NCBI GenBank assembly: GCA_907163345.1 | Contig: CAJQUN010000173.1 | Coordinates: forward strand, 1 to 64,000 | From: Haberlea rhodopensis | Taxonomy: Eukaryota > Streptophyta > Magnoliopsida > Lamiales > Gesneriaceae | Direction of reading: 5' to 3' | Length of the DNA stretch: 64,000 nucleotides | In this document: in pieces, positions 41,727 to 51,359 of the stretch | How the letters are laid out: the number at the start of each line of letters is the position of its first letter | How positions within the stretch are numbered: the first letter of the stretch is position 1 | The notes under the pieces: generated by a model | Told to the model about the DNA's origin: nothing | The model's input: the letters and a program-made list of their open reading frames with translations, nothing else | The model's database searches: none | Position numbers and translations under genes: made by a program

Positions 41727-43094
41727 TCAATCCATGCCACCATCACCATCACCATCATTCCCGTGAGTAGGATCCTCGTCCATGTGAGCACTGGAAAACT
41801 GAGAACGAAGAGCGTCCACTTCATGTCGTAAATACGACAAATCTTCTCTCGAGGAGTCTTGGTAAGCTCGAAGAGACGCAACATCATCTCGAAGGGAATG
41901 GAATTGAGAATTCATATCGACTCTCAAGGATTGAAATTGTGAGTTCATATCCTCACGAAGGCTTTGGAATTGAGAAGTAAAAAAGGCAAAGGCATCTGGA
42001 TTGAATTCAAAAGAAGAGGAAGGTTGATGACTATCAGGAGCTGGAATATCCGCCCCAATATTCATCATGTCATCAAAGGTAGATGGGGATTGATACTGAA
42101 TGGGTGGCTCATCGAGATTTGGTTCAATCAAGAAAGGAAAATGAACCCTTTGGGCACTAGTCATCCTATCAATGGGTAATGAGGGGTGATCTTTAGGATT
42201 GAAGGCAGAAAGTAGGTTCCCCGGATCATTAACCCAACATGAAGTGAAAGGATTCCAAGAAATTTTGTTAAACAAAAAACACCTTAGATTGAAGGTGTCC
42301 TTGGACTTGATAGGGAGTTTCTCATTGTCATCGAAAGGAAGGTTGAAATGAAGAAAAATCTTTGTTAGGACACGGCCGAATGGGAGAATAACCTTTTTAG
42401 GATTATGGGCGGTGTTCCTAAAGATTTGGACAATGAATCTAGGTAGGTTGAATGGGGTCATGGTAATGATGTAATACATCAAGTATACATCAGAGAATTT
42501 CAACCTAAGACGATCACCATCCCGAGGGATCATCGAGGTGATCACAATCTTGTGAAGGATTTGGTAGTTCGTAGGGATGGAATTCACAAGAAAGGATTGG
42601 TTTGGACATTGAGGGGTTCCGCCAAATATGAGATACAAAGCTTGGGCAGGATCACATACCCCATCATTGGGCCAAGTAGCTAGAGCAAATTTAGCCGGAC
42701 CCTCCGAAGGAATGCGAAGAATATTTCCTAATTCAGTGCTATTGAATTCAATTGGGCGATTACAAACGATGGTTTTGATAGTTAACTCACCATCACCCTC
42801 AAACAGTTCAAGATTGGCATAGAAAGAATGAATCATGGATGGATACAAAAAATCGTTCTTTCTAGGGGGTTTGAAAAAATTTTCCCATTGTTGGAATTGA
42901 ATCCAATCAAGAATAGGGAGCTGGGAAGTCCTAAGGAAATCGAAATCAAAGATATAACCCGGAATTAATTTGCGAGTAAGATAGTCTTCCGGAATTGGCT
43001 TACCATCAAGTGGAGGACCCGTATAATTCCTAGTGGAGCGATTAGAGCGTCTCCTCCGGCTTGATTCTCCTTCTTCTCTGTTGCTTCGAGACAT
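41727..43094 (-). CDS. Element B ORF2: uncharacterised protein with C-terminal 11-residue coiled-coil repeats
   Basis: Intact frame of 455 codons placed between gag and the polypurine tract, where some Sireviruses carry an env-like gene. The N-terminus is strongly basic (EEGESSRRRRSNRSTRN) and could act as a nuclear signal. The middle (residues about 30-310) contains SMIHSFYANLEL, RPIEFNSTELGNILRI and DVYLMYYIITMTPFNLPRF. This general pattern resembles the family annotated as putative plant transposon protein, found in many plant retroelements, but I cannot confirm it without a profile search. Residues 374-406 are three consecutive 11-residue repeats of SQFQSLREDMN type, leading into a heptad-like stretch to about residue 436 and an acidic Asp/Gly tail. 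No signal peptide or clear membrane segment supports an envelope role. The first Met is used as the start. Function unknown. Confidence 0.85.
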   Translation of the reverse strand: MSRSNREEGESSRRRRSNRSTRNYTGPPLDGKPIPEDYLTRKLIPGYIFDFDFLRTSQLPILDWIQFQQWENFFKPPRKNDFLYPSMIHSFYANLELFEGDGELTIKTIVCNRPIEFNSTELGNILRIPSEGPAKFALATWPNDGVCDPAQALYLIFGGTPQCPNQSFLVNSIPTNYQILHKIVITSMIPRDGDRLRLKFSDVYLMYYIITMTPFNLPRFIVQIFRNTAHNPKKVILPFGRVLTKIFLHFNLPFDDNEKLPIKSKDTFNLRCFLFNKISWNPFTSCWVNDPGNLLSAFNPKDHPSLPIDRMTSAQRVHFPFLIEPNLDEPPIQYQSPSTFDDMMNIGADIPAPDSHQPSSSFEFNPDAFAFFTSQFQSLREDMNSQFQSLRVDMNSQFHSLRDDVASLRAYQDSSREDLSYLRHEVDALRSQFSSAHMDEDPTHGNDGDGDGGMD

Positions 43095-44357
43095 ATTGCA
43101 AGAAATTTAAGGGAATTGAGGTAAAGTTTCGATTTTGAGAAATGGGGTTAGGGTTTGCAAAAATTTCGAATTGGAAGATTTGGTGTTTGGAAAGTGAAAT
43201 TGATGGTTTGGAAAGGCTTAGGATGATCGATTATAACAATGATGAAGAAATCTCGAATTATGGGTGAAAAACACGAATTGTTGCTGAAAAAATGAGCAAA
43301 AGCCGTAGCCTCCAGACTTTAAAAATCGAGATCGCCTGAGGCGATCTGGAGAACGCCTGAGGCGATCGAGAACGCCCGAGGCGATGCTTGCGATCGCTTG
43401 GGGCGATGCGAGCCACGCCCGAGGCGATGCTTGCGATCGTTTGAGGCGATGCGAGCCACGGACGAGCACTTCGCACAGAATGCTGAGGCGATGGTTTGGC
43501 AACATTTTGAGCTAATTTTTGGACCAAAAATTTTTTTTTGATAATTCTAACTAACATTAAACCATCTAACAACAAAAATTAAATCACATAATCTAAAAAG
43601 CACAATAATTCACAATTTGTGACTTTTAAAAGGTGATTTCAAAATGCATTTTTGAAATTAAATGTGAGTAAACTTGATTCCCCCTTAACAATTGCATAGC
43701 ACATATAAAATAATCAAGTAAAGCATAAAGTAAACAACTCTCCCCCTCAAACCATGCATACACAAGCTCTCCCCCTTAAACTATGCATGAAGTAAACTCC
43801 AAGATTATCACACAATTATCCCCCTTTTTGTGATAATCAAAAAGTACAAAAATTAAATAGACAAATCACAAAAATATGTTGACTCATAGCCATATTTTAT
43901 ACATGTTCCTCATAAAGCATATACTAGCCCAAAATAAGCATAAGATTAATTCATTTTGAGGAATACAAACATGCGTTTTAAGGCGATCAACAATGAATTC
44001 AAAATGTGCATATGTTCTACCAAAATTTCATGCATTTGTGCCCAATAAACATTAGAATTCTCAAATCATCATTTGATAAATTTATTAAGATCATGATAGC
44101 ATTATTTCAAAGATAGAGCATCTAAACAAATATAGCATGCTTAATCACATAATATCATATAACCTATTCAAATTAGAATTCATTGCACTTACTATAAAAG
44201 GATAGACATACATCATGCAATAAAACAATTTATATGTGCACATGCTAAGGGGTTATGCATTTTACTCCAATCAATATTGAGCTTCATTATTTATTGGTCA
44301 CAATTAATTTGTGCCAATTAATTTTGAACTGCTCATTTAAAATGTATAAAATAAATT
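43095..44357 (-). other. Non-coding spacer between gag and ORF2 in element B
   Basis: 1.26 kb without a usable ORF, where an autonomous copia element would carry pol. It holds a palindrome cluster (43,331-43,493) and several purine-rich tracts on the minus strand (about 43,679, 43,740, 43,768 and 43,817) resembling the polypurine tract. The rest is plain AT-rich sequence with nothing recognisable. Confidence 0.8.
43331..43493. repeat. Second cluster of GCCTGAGGCGAT-type palindromes, upstream of ORF2
   Basis: About eight copies of the same palindrome type as in the LTR (ATCGCCTGAGGCGAT, ACGCCCGAGGCGAT, GATCGCTTGGGGCGAT), 240-400 bp upstream of the ORF2 start in sense direction. The spacers differ from those in the LTR, so this is not a simple copy of the LTR cluster. 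Confidence 0.87.
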
Positions 44358-46028
44358 TTACCTTTGATGACAAGAGTGCGTTCTTGTCATTGGTCCTATG
44401 CCTCGTGCTTCTTCTATAGTTGTGAATAATACAAACTCCTCCTTTGAGTTGCTTGGCCCTTCATCCTTCATTCCATTCTTGTCCCTACAAGACAAATTTA
44501 CAATTGGAGGAACTTTGGTACCCATTTGATTTTTGGGTCCTAGGGGGTTAACTTTCAATGGCACTTTTGGAATCCATTTCCACCTTTTATTAGGTTGGTA
44601 TTGGATTCTAGCAAACCTACACTTGTTTTTGGTATGACCACTTTTACAACAATAGTTACAAGTAGGAGAGTTGTGCTTTGCTTTGGCCAACAAGCTTGAA
44701 AAAGATTTTGATTTGTTTGAAAAGCCTAACCCGGCTTTGTCAAAGCTATATCGTTGTAATCCAAGCAATTCACTCATCTTTTGACTACTTTCACTAAATT
44801 TGCAAAATGATATCTTTAAAGAATCTAATTCATTTTTCAATGAATTATTTTCTTCAACTTTCTTAGCAATCTCAAGTTTGAGTAGTTTATTACTCATCTT
44901 GGTTTTGCCAAGAGCATCAATAAGATCATTATAAGATTCTAAAAGTTCATCAAAAGAAAGTACCTCATCATCGCTTTCATCTCCTTCATCTCCAAGAGCC
45001 ATTAAACAAAGATTGGTGGCTTCTTCTTCATCGGAGTCGCTATCACTCCATGTAGCTATAAAAGCCTTCTTCTTGCCTTTGTCCTCATTCTTCTTCCTAG
45101 GACATTTGTTAGCATAGTGGCCTTTTTCTTGACAATTATAGCAAGTTACCTCATTTTTGGATTCATGTTTGGTTGCACTTGAGGTCTTTGACTTGCCATG
45201 TTTGTTGAAGAACTTCTTGAACTTTCTTGTGAACAATGCCATCTCCTCATCATCATCATCTTCTTCATTATCGGAGTGATCTTTCCTTCCAACCAAGGCA
45301 ATCCCATTTCTCTTGGATCTATCCTCCTCCTTTACTTCTCTCCTTGTGGCAACTTCAAGCTCATGAGTCACCAATGTGCCATGGAGCTCATCAAGATCAT
45401 AGGAAGCACTTTCTCTTTTGTTGGACTCGATAATGGCCGTTCTCTTTGCATCCCATTCTTTAGGTAAGGCCCTTAGTGCTCTCCTCCATATTTGCTTTGG
45501 AGGATACTTCTCTCCAAGTTGAGCAAGCTCGTTGATGATTTGGGTGAGCCTCCTAAACATGGAATCCACATCTTCTCCGGACTCCATCTCAAATGTCTCA
45601 TATTTGAGTTGCAATAGATCACTCTTGGTCTCCTTTACTTGGTTGGTTCCTTCATGACAAATTTGCAATTTGTCCCATATCTCCTTAGCCGTTGAGCACA
45701 TCGAGATCCGGTTGTACTCCTTCATATCTAAGGCACAATGCAAAATATTAATCGCTTTAGCATTTTGTGAAATTAATATCATATCCGCTCTAGTGAAATC
45801 GTCCATATCTTTGGGAACACTAATTCCCCCAACTTCCTTTAAAGGAATATGTGGACCTTTCACTATGATTTTCCATAGATCATAATCTACGGATTGGATG
45901 TATAGAGAAATTCTATTCTTCCAATAACCGTAGTTATCACCCGTGAAAAGCGGAGGGCGATTCGTCGATTGACCTTGAGCAAACTCATTTGCTAGATTAG
46001 CCATATAAAAATTTTGATTTAAAAACAA
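44358..46028 (-). CDS. Element B Gag (copia/Sirevirus type) with two CCHC zinc knuckles
   Basis: Intact frame of 556 codons. Met-9 (codon at about 46,004), giving MANLANEF, is the likelier start because it leads directly into the conserved region. Residues 25-230 form the copia Gag core: RPPLFTGDNYGYWKNRI, LWKIIVKGP, NAKAINILHCALD, AKEIWDKL, RALPKEWDAK. A classic CX2CX4HX4C knuckle lies at C296-C299-H304-C309. A predicted coiled coil covers about 360-425, and a second knuckle is at C457-C460-H465-C470. An acidic stretch follows the first knuckle. Gag would form the particle and package element RNA. It ends without the protease/integrase fusion normal for autonomous copia elements. The intact frame agrees with recent activity in trans. 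Confidence 0.93.
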   Translation of the reverse strand: MFLNQNFYMANLANEFAQGQSTNRPPLFTGDNYGYWKNRISLYIQSVDYDLWKIIVKGPHIPLKEVGGISVPKDMDDFTRADMILISQNAKAINILHCALDMKEYNRISMCSTAKEIWDKLQICHEGTNQVKETKSDLLQLKYETFEMESGEDVDSMFRRLTQIINELAQLGEKYPPKQIWRRALRALPKEWDAKRTAIIESNKRESASYDLDELHGTLVTHELEVATRREVKEEDRSKRNGIALVGRKDHSDNEEDDDDEEMALFTRKFKKFFNKHGKSKTSSATKHESKNEVTCYNCQEKGHYANKCPRKKNEDKGKKKAFIATWSDSDSDEEEATNLCLMALGDEGDESDDEVLSFDELLESYNDLIDALGKTKMSNKLLKLEIAKKVEENNSLKNELDSLKISFCKFSESSQKMSELLGLQRYSFDKAGLGFSNKSKSFSSLLAKAKHNSPTCNYCCKSGHTKNKCRFARIQYQPNKRWKWIPKVPLKVNPLGPKNQMGTKVPPIVNLSCRDKNGMKDEGPSNSKEEFVLFTTIEEARGIGPMTRTHSCHQR

Positions 46029-46037
46029 AAATCAAAT

Positions 46038-46050
46038 GGCTCTGATACCA
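46038..46050 (-). other. Primer binding site of element B (initiator Met tRNA)
   Basis: Minus strand reads TGGTATCAGAGCC two bases after the sense 5' LTR. It complements the 3' end of plant initiator Met tRNA and fixes the orientation of the element as minus. Confidence 0.93.
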
Positions 46051-46052
46051 CT

Positions 46053-47479
46053 TGTTGGAATCGAAGAGGGGGGGTGAATGAGATTCCTTGGCTACTTTAG
46101 CTTTTTAAAATGAGTTTGAAAAATAAAAGATATTTTGCGCTTTGCGGAAGCCTTGAGTCAATCGATAAATAAAAGAACGAAATAAATAAATGCGTAAAGG
46201 AAATAATGCGGTAAATAACAAAAGGATTTGTTATAGAAGTTCGGCGATGAATCGCCTACGTCTCCTCTTCCCGGTTAGATAACCTCCAACCGAGGTTCCA
46301 CTAGAACAATTTGTCTTGGCCTTGAGGGCTCCAAGTTAGCCACACAAAAACTCTTCCCGAGTTACAACGCTCTTCCCGAGCACACTACTCTTCCCGAGTA
46401 CACAACGCTCTTCCCGAGCACAATACCCTTCACGAGTAAACAAAGCTCTTCCCGAGCTACCAACACTCTTCACGAGTCTTCTTGGCCTTAAGGGCTCCAA
46501 GGATAGCCACACACTTGCACCAACTAGACTAGTTGATGACTTTACAATTTTCCAACTTGCTTTGGTGTTGGAGGACCTTTACAAGAAATCAAACCAAAAA
46601 CACCTTCACGGTGTACTCACACGAAGACAACAAGACTTAACAAATGAAAACAATTACTAGCTCCAATACAACAACAATGTATGGAGTTTGTAATGCTATT
46701 CAAGAATTTAATAATCAAAGCTTTTGGTATAGTTTGTAGACTTGTTTCTTGGCTTCAAAATGCTCCAAAGCATCAATATTTATAGTGTTGAAAGCCTCCA
46801 AGGCTCCTACTAGCCGTTGCTTCAAATAAGGCTTGAATCACTCCAAGATCGCCTCGGACATCGCCTCGGGCGATCACCATCGCCGCGCCCCAACGGTCAG
46901 CAAAAATCACGGATCGCCTCAGGCGATCGCTGGATCGCCTCAGGCGATCCAAGTCAAATCCCAATGCCGTAGCTTCAGCAGCCTGAAATCATGCATCGCC
47001 TCGGGCGAAGTCCACATCGCCTCAGGCGTTCCAGCCCATCGCCTCAGGCGTTCATGCCATCGCCTCGGGCGAACTCCCCGTGCGCGTGCCCGCGCATTGC
47101 CTCGGCGTCGCTTCAGTCGATGTGCGGGGGCGAAGTCTTTGTAGCTGCCATCGCCTCAGGCGTTGGTCACCATCGCCTGGGGCGATCTTTCTCGCGTGCT
47201 CGCCTGGCCATCGCCTGGGTCGATGAGCGTGGCGATCCTGGCCTGGCACCCATCGCCTGGGGCGATGGCACTCATCGCCTGGGGCGATCTGTGTCTTCCA
47301 AAAGACAATTTCTTTGGCATTTCAAATCTATTACAATCTTCAAATTTGATCATAATTTAAGCTGCATACTCAATAAAAATCATTAGTACAAAATGTATAG
47401 GTTTTGTAATCATCAAAACAAAAACGATAATTTTATTTAAAATAGAGGAAAGAGAGTTGTAGCGTTTTAAGGCGCAACA
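46053..47479 (-). repeat. Element B 5' LTR (right copy)
   Basis: 1427 bp with the same ends as the left copy. In sense direction it starts TGTTGCGCC and ends TTCCAACA, next to the primer binding site. It carries the TATA box (46,777-46,784), the palindrome cluster (about 46,848-47,289) and the CTCTTCCCGAG cluster. Confidence 0.95.
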
Positions 47480-48279
47480 CTAATCTAACAGCAGATGCCT
47501 TGAGTCGGAAAGTACATCATACGGCTGATGAGATGATTCATTTATCAGCGTTGATGCATCGTGTTGTACATTGGGCTATAAATTTGATGTGGAAACAGTG
47601 CCAATACGGGTATCAACATTGTTGGTTGAACCCGACATTTTTGAGAAAATCAGAATGACACAAATGACTGATGATGAAGTACAACATTGGAAGGAAATTA
47701 TAAGTTAAGGACAAACATCGTAGTTTGTACTTGCAAGTAATGGAATTCTGAAATACAGGAATTGTTGGGTAGTACCTGCGATATTAGGACTATGCCAAGA
47801 ACTAATACAACGTGCTCATTGTAGTCGATATAGTATACATCCTGGTGGAAAGAAAATGTATAAAGATTTGCGTACCCAATTTTGGTGGAAACGCATGAAA
47901 CACGAAGTGTTGAACTTTGTAAAACGATGTTTAGTCTGTCAACAAGTAAAAGCAGAAAGACAGAAACCAGGAGGTGAATTACACAGTTTGGAAATTTCTC
48001 AGTGGAAATGGGAACATATCACGATGGATTTTGTGACTCATTTGCCACGAACATCTTCTGGTTGGGATGCCATTTGGGTGATCGTTGACCGACTCACCAA
48101 AGTAGCTCATTTCGTGCCATATTGTATGACATTTACGTATCTAAGAATGGCACAATTGTACATTCAACATGTAGTGAGACTACATGGTATACCAGTTTCC
48201 ATTGTGTCGGATAGGGATCCGAGATTTACTTCTCATTTTTGGGAAGGGTTACAGACAGCGTTGGGAACTGAAGTGCGGT
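47480..48279 (+). pseudogene. RNase H tail and integrase N-terminal half of element A
   Basis: After the CTAAT duplication the frame gives LTADALSRK, the standard end of RNase H. A decayed linker with at least one stop (about 47,705) follows. The integrase zinc domain is recognisable as QRAHCSR...HPGGKKM...CLVCQQVK (HHCC type; part lies before the open stretch at 47,856). The catalytic core then shows WEHITMDFVTHLPR with the first Asp and SIVSDRDPRFTSHFW with the second. It breaks at the GCGGT duplication (48,275-48,279), where solo LTR X entered. The catalytic Glu is found at 50,480-50,500 on the other side. Confidence 0.92.
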
Positions 48280-48503
48280 TGTGATATCCCCGAAATGATT
48301 ATGTGCTTTTAAACATTAATTATGTTATGAGGATTATGGTGTTAAATTATGGAGTTGATTTATTTATATTGGGGAAATGCATTTCAGGGTTCATGTGATA
48401 TATGTTGGGAATTTGGGTTATGGCGTGATTATTTGGGTGGATGTTGTTTGTTTTGGGTGAAGCATGTTTAATTGAAATTTGAAGTATTTTATTGTTTAAA
48501 TAC

Positions 48504-48529
48504 TATAAAATATCATGTGATGATATTTT
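48504..48529 (+). promoter_or_regulatory. TATA box with overlapping 8-bp inverted repeat in LTR X
   Basis: TATAAAA at 48,504-48,510 runs into AAAATATC (48,507-48,514), a 7-base spacer and GATATTTT (48,522-48,529). The same arrangement with another spacer occurs in the LTR of element C. Transcription would be expected to start about 30 bp after the TATA box. Confidence 0.65.
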
Positions 48530-49233
48530 AATACATCGTGCTAAATACCGGGACCAAAACATAACACATCACATAACCCACCACCCAACCACCCCCTACC
48601 AACCCATACCCATCACTGCACACTGCTGAACCCATACCTCACTTTTCCCCTCTCCCACTCCATCTTCCCATCTCAGAACCTCTTCTTTTTTTTCACCAAA
48701 AAATCGTCCAGCAGCTGCTAAACACATAGGAAGGAAGAAATTTCAAATTTCTTTGCAAGAAAGCTTGCAAAAATTGGAGCAAAAGAGGGTGATGAGCCAT
48801 GTTCTGTTTTGGTTTAAGTTTTGTTTGAGTTCATGCTTTTATTGGTGTGAAAATGGCATGCTAGTTTAGGTTTTGTTAAACCTTCGATTTAAGTACATTC
48901 ATGGTGTTTTTATGAAGCTTCTAGCATGTTTACTTGAGCATGATGCATGTTTAATTGGGTGGATTTGTTGATATGAAAAGTGGTGCTCCAAAATCTGGGA
49001 AAGGAAATATGGTACCCTGTCTTTGAAGAGCTTGAGTGAGCACTGATTTAGTTGGGCGATTTCGATGCATGTGGTTTTAAGTTTGGGTATAATTTCGATT
49101 TGAATACACTCATGGTAGTATATTGTAGCTCTTAACGTGTTTGTTCAAGCATGTAGTATGCCTTATATGCTAGTTTGGATGGTATGAAGATGGGTGTTCG
49201 GGAAATCTGGAAAAATCGCGCACAGAGCATGTG

Positions 49234-49382
49234 GCGATCGATCGCTACAAACGCAGCGATCGATCGCCGAAGGCCAGTAGCCAAAATCAAAGGCAGGCGA
49301 TCGCTCGCCATAAATGGCGCGATCGATCGCCTCGAGCCAGTGAAGTCTGGCGATCAATCGCCTCGATGCAGCGATCGATCGC
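49234..49382. repeat. Cluster of GCGATCGATCGC palindromes in LTR X
   Basis: Six copies of GCGATCGATCGC or close variants (GCGATCGCTCGC, GCGATCAATCGC) within 150 bp, with unrelated spacers. It is downstream of the TATA box, so it would be transcribed. Confidence 0.93.
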
Positions 49383-49538
49383 CAGATGATGAATAGTGGA
49401 AAATGATGTTTTTGTTGGATTTTTGATTTTGGTCTATAAATTGGCATCTAATATTGTGTTGTACACTGGTGTAGAGCCTTCACAGATAGTCAGACAACGC
49501 AGGGGATAGAGTCCTGCAACACACCATATTTTGGAAAG

Positions 49539-49555
49539 GTACGTTAGCGACGTAC
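49539..49555 (+). other. GTACGT/ACGTAC hairpin with splice-donor-like AAAG|GTACGT in LTR X
   Basis: A 6-bp stem GTACGT...ACGTAC with loop TAGCG is followed by GGGCA. The left arm is preceded by GGAAAG, giving a good plant 5' splice site. The same element sits at the matching place in the LTRs of C and D. Confidence 0.6.
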
Positions 49556-49730
49556 GGGCACCCAACGGTAACATGTATTATATGTTTGTTGATTTGACAC
49601 ATGATGGATACAAGTATGTATCAGTTTGTGCATTATGATTACGATACATGTTGTTTATGCATTGTTGTTGCATATGTATGTTGTGGAACATTTGGTGTGT
49701 ATTTCACGAGTCAGGGTTATCACAGTGATG

Positions 49731-49904
49731 ATTTTAATGCTTACCGCTTATACCGCTAAAAATGTGGAGCGAGGGGTGTAGGTCCGCTTGCACATGGAGG
49801 TGAGGTATTCCATACGAAGCGAGGATAGAAATACCGCTTGTATGAAGAAGCGAGGGAGGGGAGTTCCGCTTATTATGAAGTTATGATGCGAGGGGCATTA
49901 AAAT
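49731..49904 (+). repeat. CCGC/GCGAG hairpin cassette in LTR X
   Basis: The arm ATTTTAATGC (49,731-49,740) and its exact complement GCATTAAAAT (49,895-49,904) enclose several CCGCT...AGCGAGG words. Each could form a small CGCT/AGCG hairpin. Two similar cassettes occur inside element D. Confidence 0.75.
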
Positions 49905-50216
49905 ACACTGATGATAAACTGACTAAGGATTGAAGTAAAGGTTTAAGAAGTGAAGTTATGTCATGACATTTATTTAAAGAAACCATAATATCATGTATTG
50001 ATTTGATTATGAGTTATGGTACAGGGACAACCAAATGGGCGTTTTAAATGCATTGGAATTCAAGAAGTATCCTATGCCTATGATTTATTCATTTATGCTT
50101 TACATTCATATTATGTTGAATATGAACTATGATGTGCTCATGTGTTGGGGGTTGTCTTTGTGGGTGCTTTGACACGGAGAACCAGGGTCGGGGTTGATAC
50201 GCTGAGCTGTAAGGAG

Positions 50217-50232
50217 TGCTACAGGATTAGCA
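50217..50232 (+). other. CAGGAT-loop hairpin near the 3' end of LTR X
   Basis: Arms TGCTA and TAGCA flank the loop CAGGAT. The loop is shared with two hairpins in the LTRs of element D, where the stems differ. Confidence 0.55.
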
Positions 50233-50452
50233 GAATAGAGAATTACTTTTGTATAGCTTCTACAAAGTGTAGAGTAAGACTATAGTTTAGTAAACTTTTG
50301 TTAGGAATATGTATAATTCCTTTTTGAACTTTTGGTACTGTAATCTCTTAAGCTCAGGATTATCAACACGACCTAATACTCTGATTTATGAATGATTAGT
50401 TCTCTTAATTGCACCTTAGAATCTTGTTTAGATATCGGGGTCTTACAGCGGT

Positions 50453-51348
50453 TGAGTACAACATATCATCCTCAAACAGATGGACAGACAGAGCGTACGA
50501 TACAGCCACTTGAAGATATGTTGCGTGCCTGTGTATTAGAGTTTGATAACTCTTGGCAAGAATCGTTGCCATTAGTGGAATTTTCATATAATAACAGTTA
50601 TCAATCTAGTATACAGATGGCACCATTTGAGGCTCTGTACGGGCGATGGTGTAGATCGCCATTGTATTAGGATGATGTGGATCAGTTCTCCTTACATGGA
50701 CCGGATATGATTCATGAAATGGAAGGCAAAGTGAAAGTGATTCGATTGAAACTCAAAGCTGCTCAGGACCGACAGGCTGCTTATACCAATAAGCGACGTA
50801 GACCACTGGAATTTCAAGTTGGTGATCGTGTATTCTTGAAAGTTGCACCATTTAAAGGTGTGGTACGATTTGGTAGACGTGGAAAGTTGTCTCCACGATA
50901 CGTTGGTCCGTATGAGGTATTGTAATGTATTGATACGTTGGCATATCGATTGGCACTACCCCCTGGATTGAGTAGTATTCATGATGTATTTCATGTTTCA
51001 CTGTTGAGGAAGTATGAACCAGATCCGAGTCATGTATTGCAACTACCTGATGTACAGTTGGATGCAGATATGTCGTATGTAGAACAACCGATTATGATCT
51101 TGGATCGAGCTGAACGCAGGTTACGTAATAAGGTGATTCCGATGGTTAAAGTCCAGTGGGGCAGAAGGGGTGTCGAAGAGGCAACGTGGGAGACGGAGCA
51201 GCATATGATGCAACGGTATCCGAATTTGTTTTCTGGTATGTTAATATGTTTTTTTTACATGTTTCTTATGTTGCATATATCATATATGTTGTTATGTGAA
51301 GCATGTTTTATGTTTGTATCTGCAATTTCGAGGACAAAATTCAATGAG
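50453..51348 (+). pseudogene. Integrase C-terminal half and chromodomain of element A
   Basis: Resumes with STTYHPQTDGQTERTIQ, which includes the catalytic Glu of the DDE triad. It continues with WQESLPLVEFSYNNSYQSSI and APFEALYGRWCRSPLY, then a TAG where Trp is usual (about 50,668). Next come QFSLHG and FQVGDRVFLKVAPFKGV, then a second stop (TAA, about 50,923). LAYRLALPP and IHDVFHVSLLRKY follow, and a chromodomain from about 51,085 to 51,225 (EQPIMILDRAERRLRNK, VKVQWGRRGVEEATWE, YPNLF). Chromodomains of this branch are thought to direct integration to modified histones. The two stops show that the gene is dead. Confidence 0.93.
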
Positions 51349-51359
51349 TGGGGGAGAAT
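51326..51359 (+). other. Polypurine tract and upstream TTTCGAGGACAAAA box of element A
   Basis: TTTCGAGGACAAAA (51,326-51,339) is followed by the purine tract TGGGGGAGAAT (51,349-51,359), directly before TGTAATGCC of the 3' LTR. The box, in the form TTTCGAGGACGAAA, is also present in element D and is familiar from plant chromoviruses. Confidence 0.85.

Larger units (their letters stand above)
39810..47479 (-). mobile_element. Element B: non-autonomous Sirevirus-like copia element with gag and a second ORF, no pol
   Basis: Complete 7.67-kb LTR element on the minus strand. LTRs are 39,810-41,252 and 46,053-47,479 with TG...CA ends, flanked by CTAAT duplications (39,805-39,809 and 47,480-47,484). 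In sense order it holds: 5' LTR, primer site for initiator Met tRNA, gag, about 1.26 kb of non-coding sequence, a 455-codon ORF, polypurine tract and 3' LTR. No protease, integrase, RT or RNase H motif is present, so it must borrow enzymes from an autonomous relative. By eye the LTRs differ by three substitutions plus a G-run length difference, so insertion is recent. The gag type and the multiple polypurine-like tracts suggest descent from Sirevirus copia elements (inference). Confidence 0.93.
48280..50447 (+). mobile_element. Solo LTR X (2168 bp) inserted in the integrase of element A
   Basis: It begins TGTGATATCCCC, ends GGGGTCTTACA and is flanked by GCGGT on both sides (48,275-48,279 and 50,448-50,452). 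No primer site or coding sequence follows, so this is a solo LTR left by LTR-LTR recombination. Removing it and one GCGGT restores the integrase reading frame. The start resembles that of element C (TGTAATACCCCCGAAATGG), so the two are related families. It carries, in order, a TATA box, palindrome cluster, GTACGT hairpin, hairpin cassette and CAGGAT hairpin, listed separately. Confidence 0.95.

Noticed and set aside
41727..43094. ORF2 of B as a retroviral envelope gene
   Set aside because: Position fits, but no signal peptide, clear membrane segment or cleavage site is visible; the basic head and coiled coil point elsewhere.
46038..46050. tRNA gene fragments at the TGGTATCAGAGC sites (also 53,518 and 57,393)
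   Set aside because: They are retrotransposon primer binding sites, 13 bp long and directly next to LTR ends.
49234..49382. Cyanobacterial HIP1-like GCGATCGC sequence as a sign of bacterial or plastid DNA
   Set aside because: The palindromes are inside LTRs flanked by plant retrotransposon sequence; the likeness is to an 8-bp word only.
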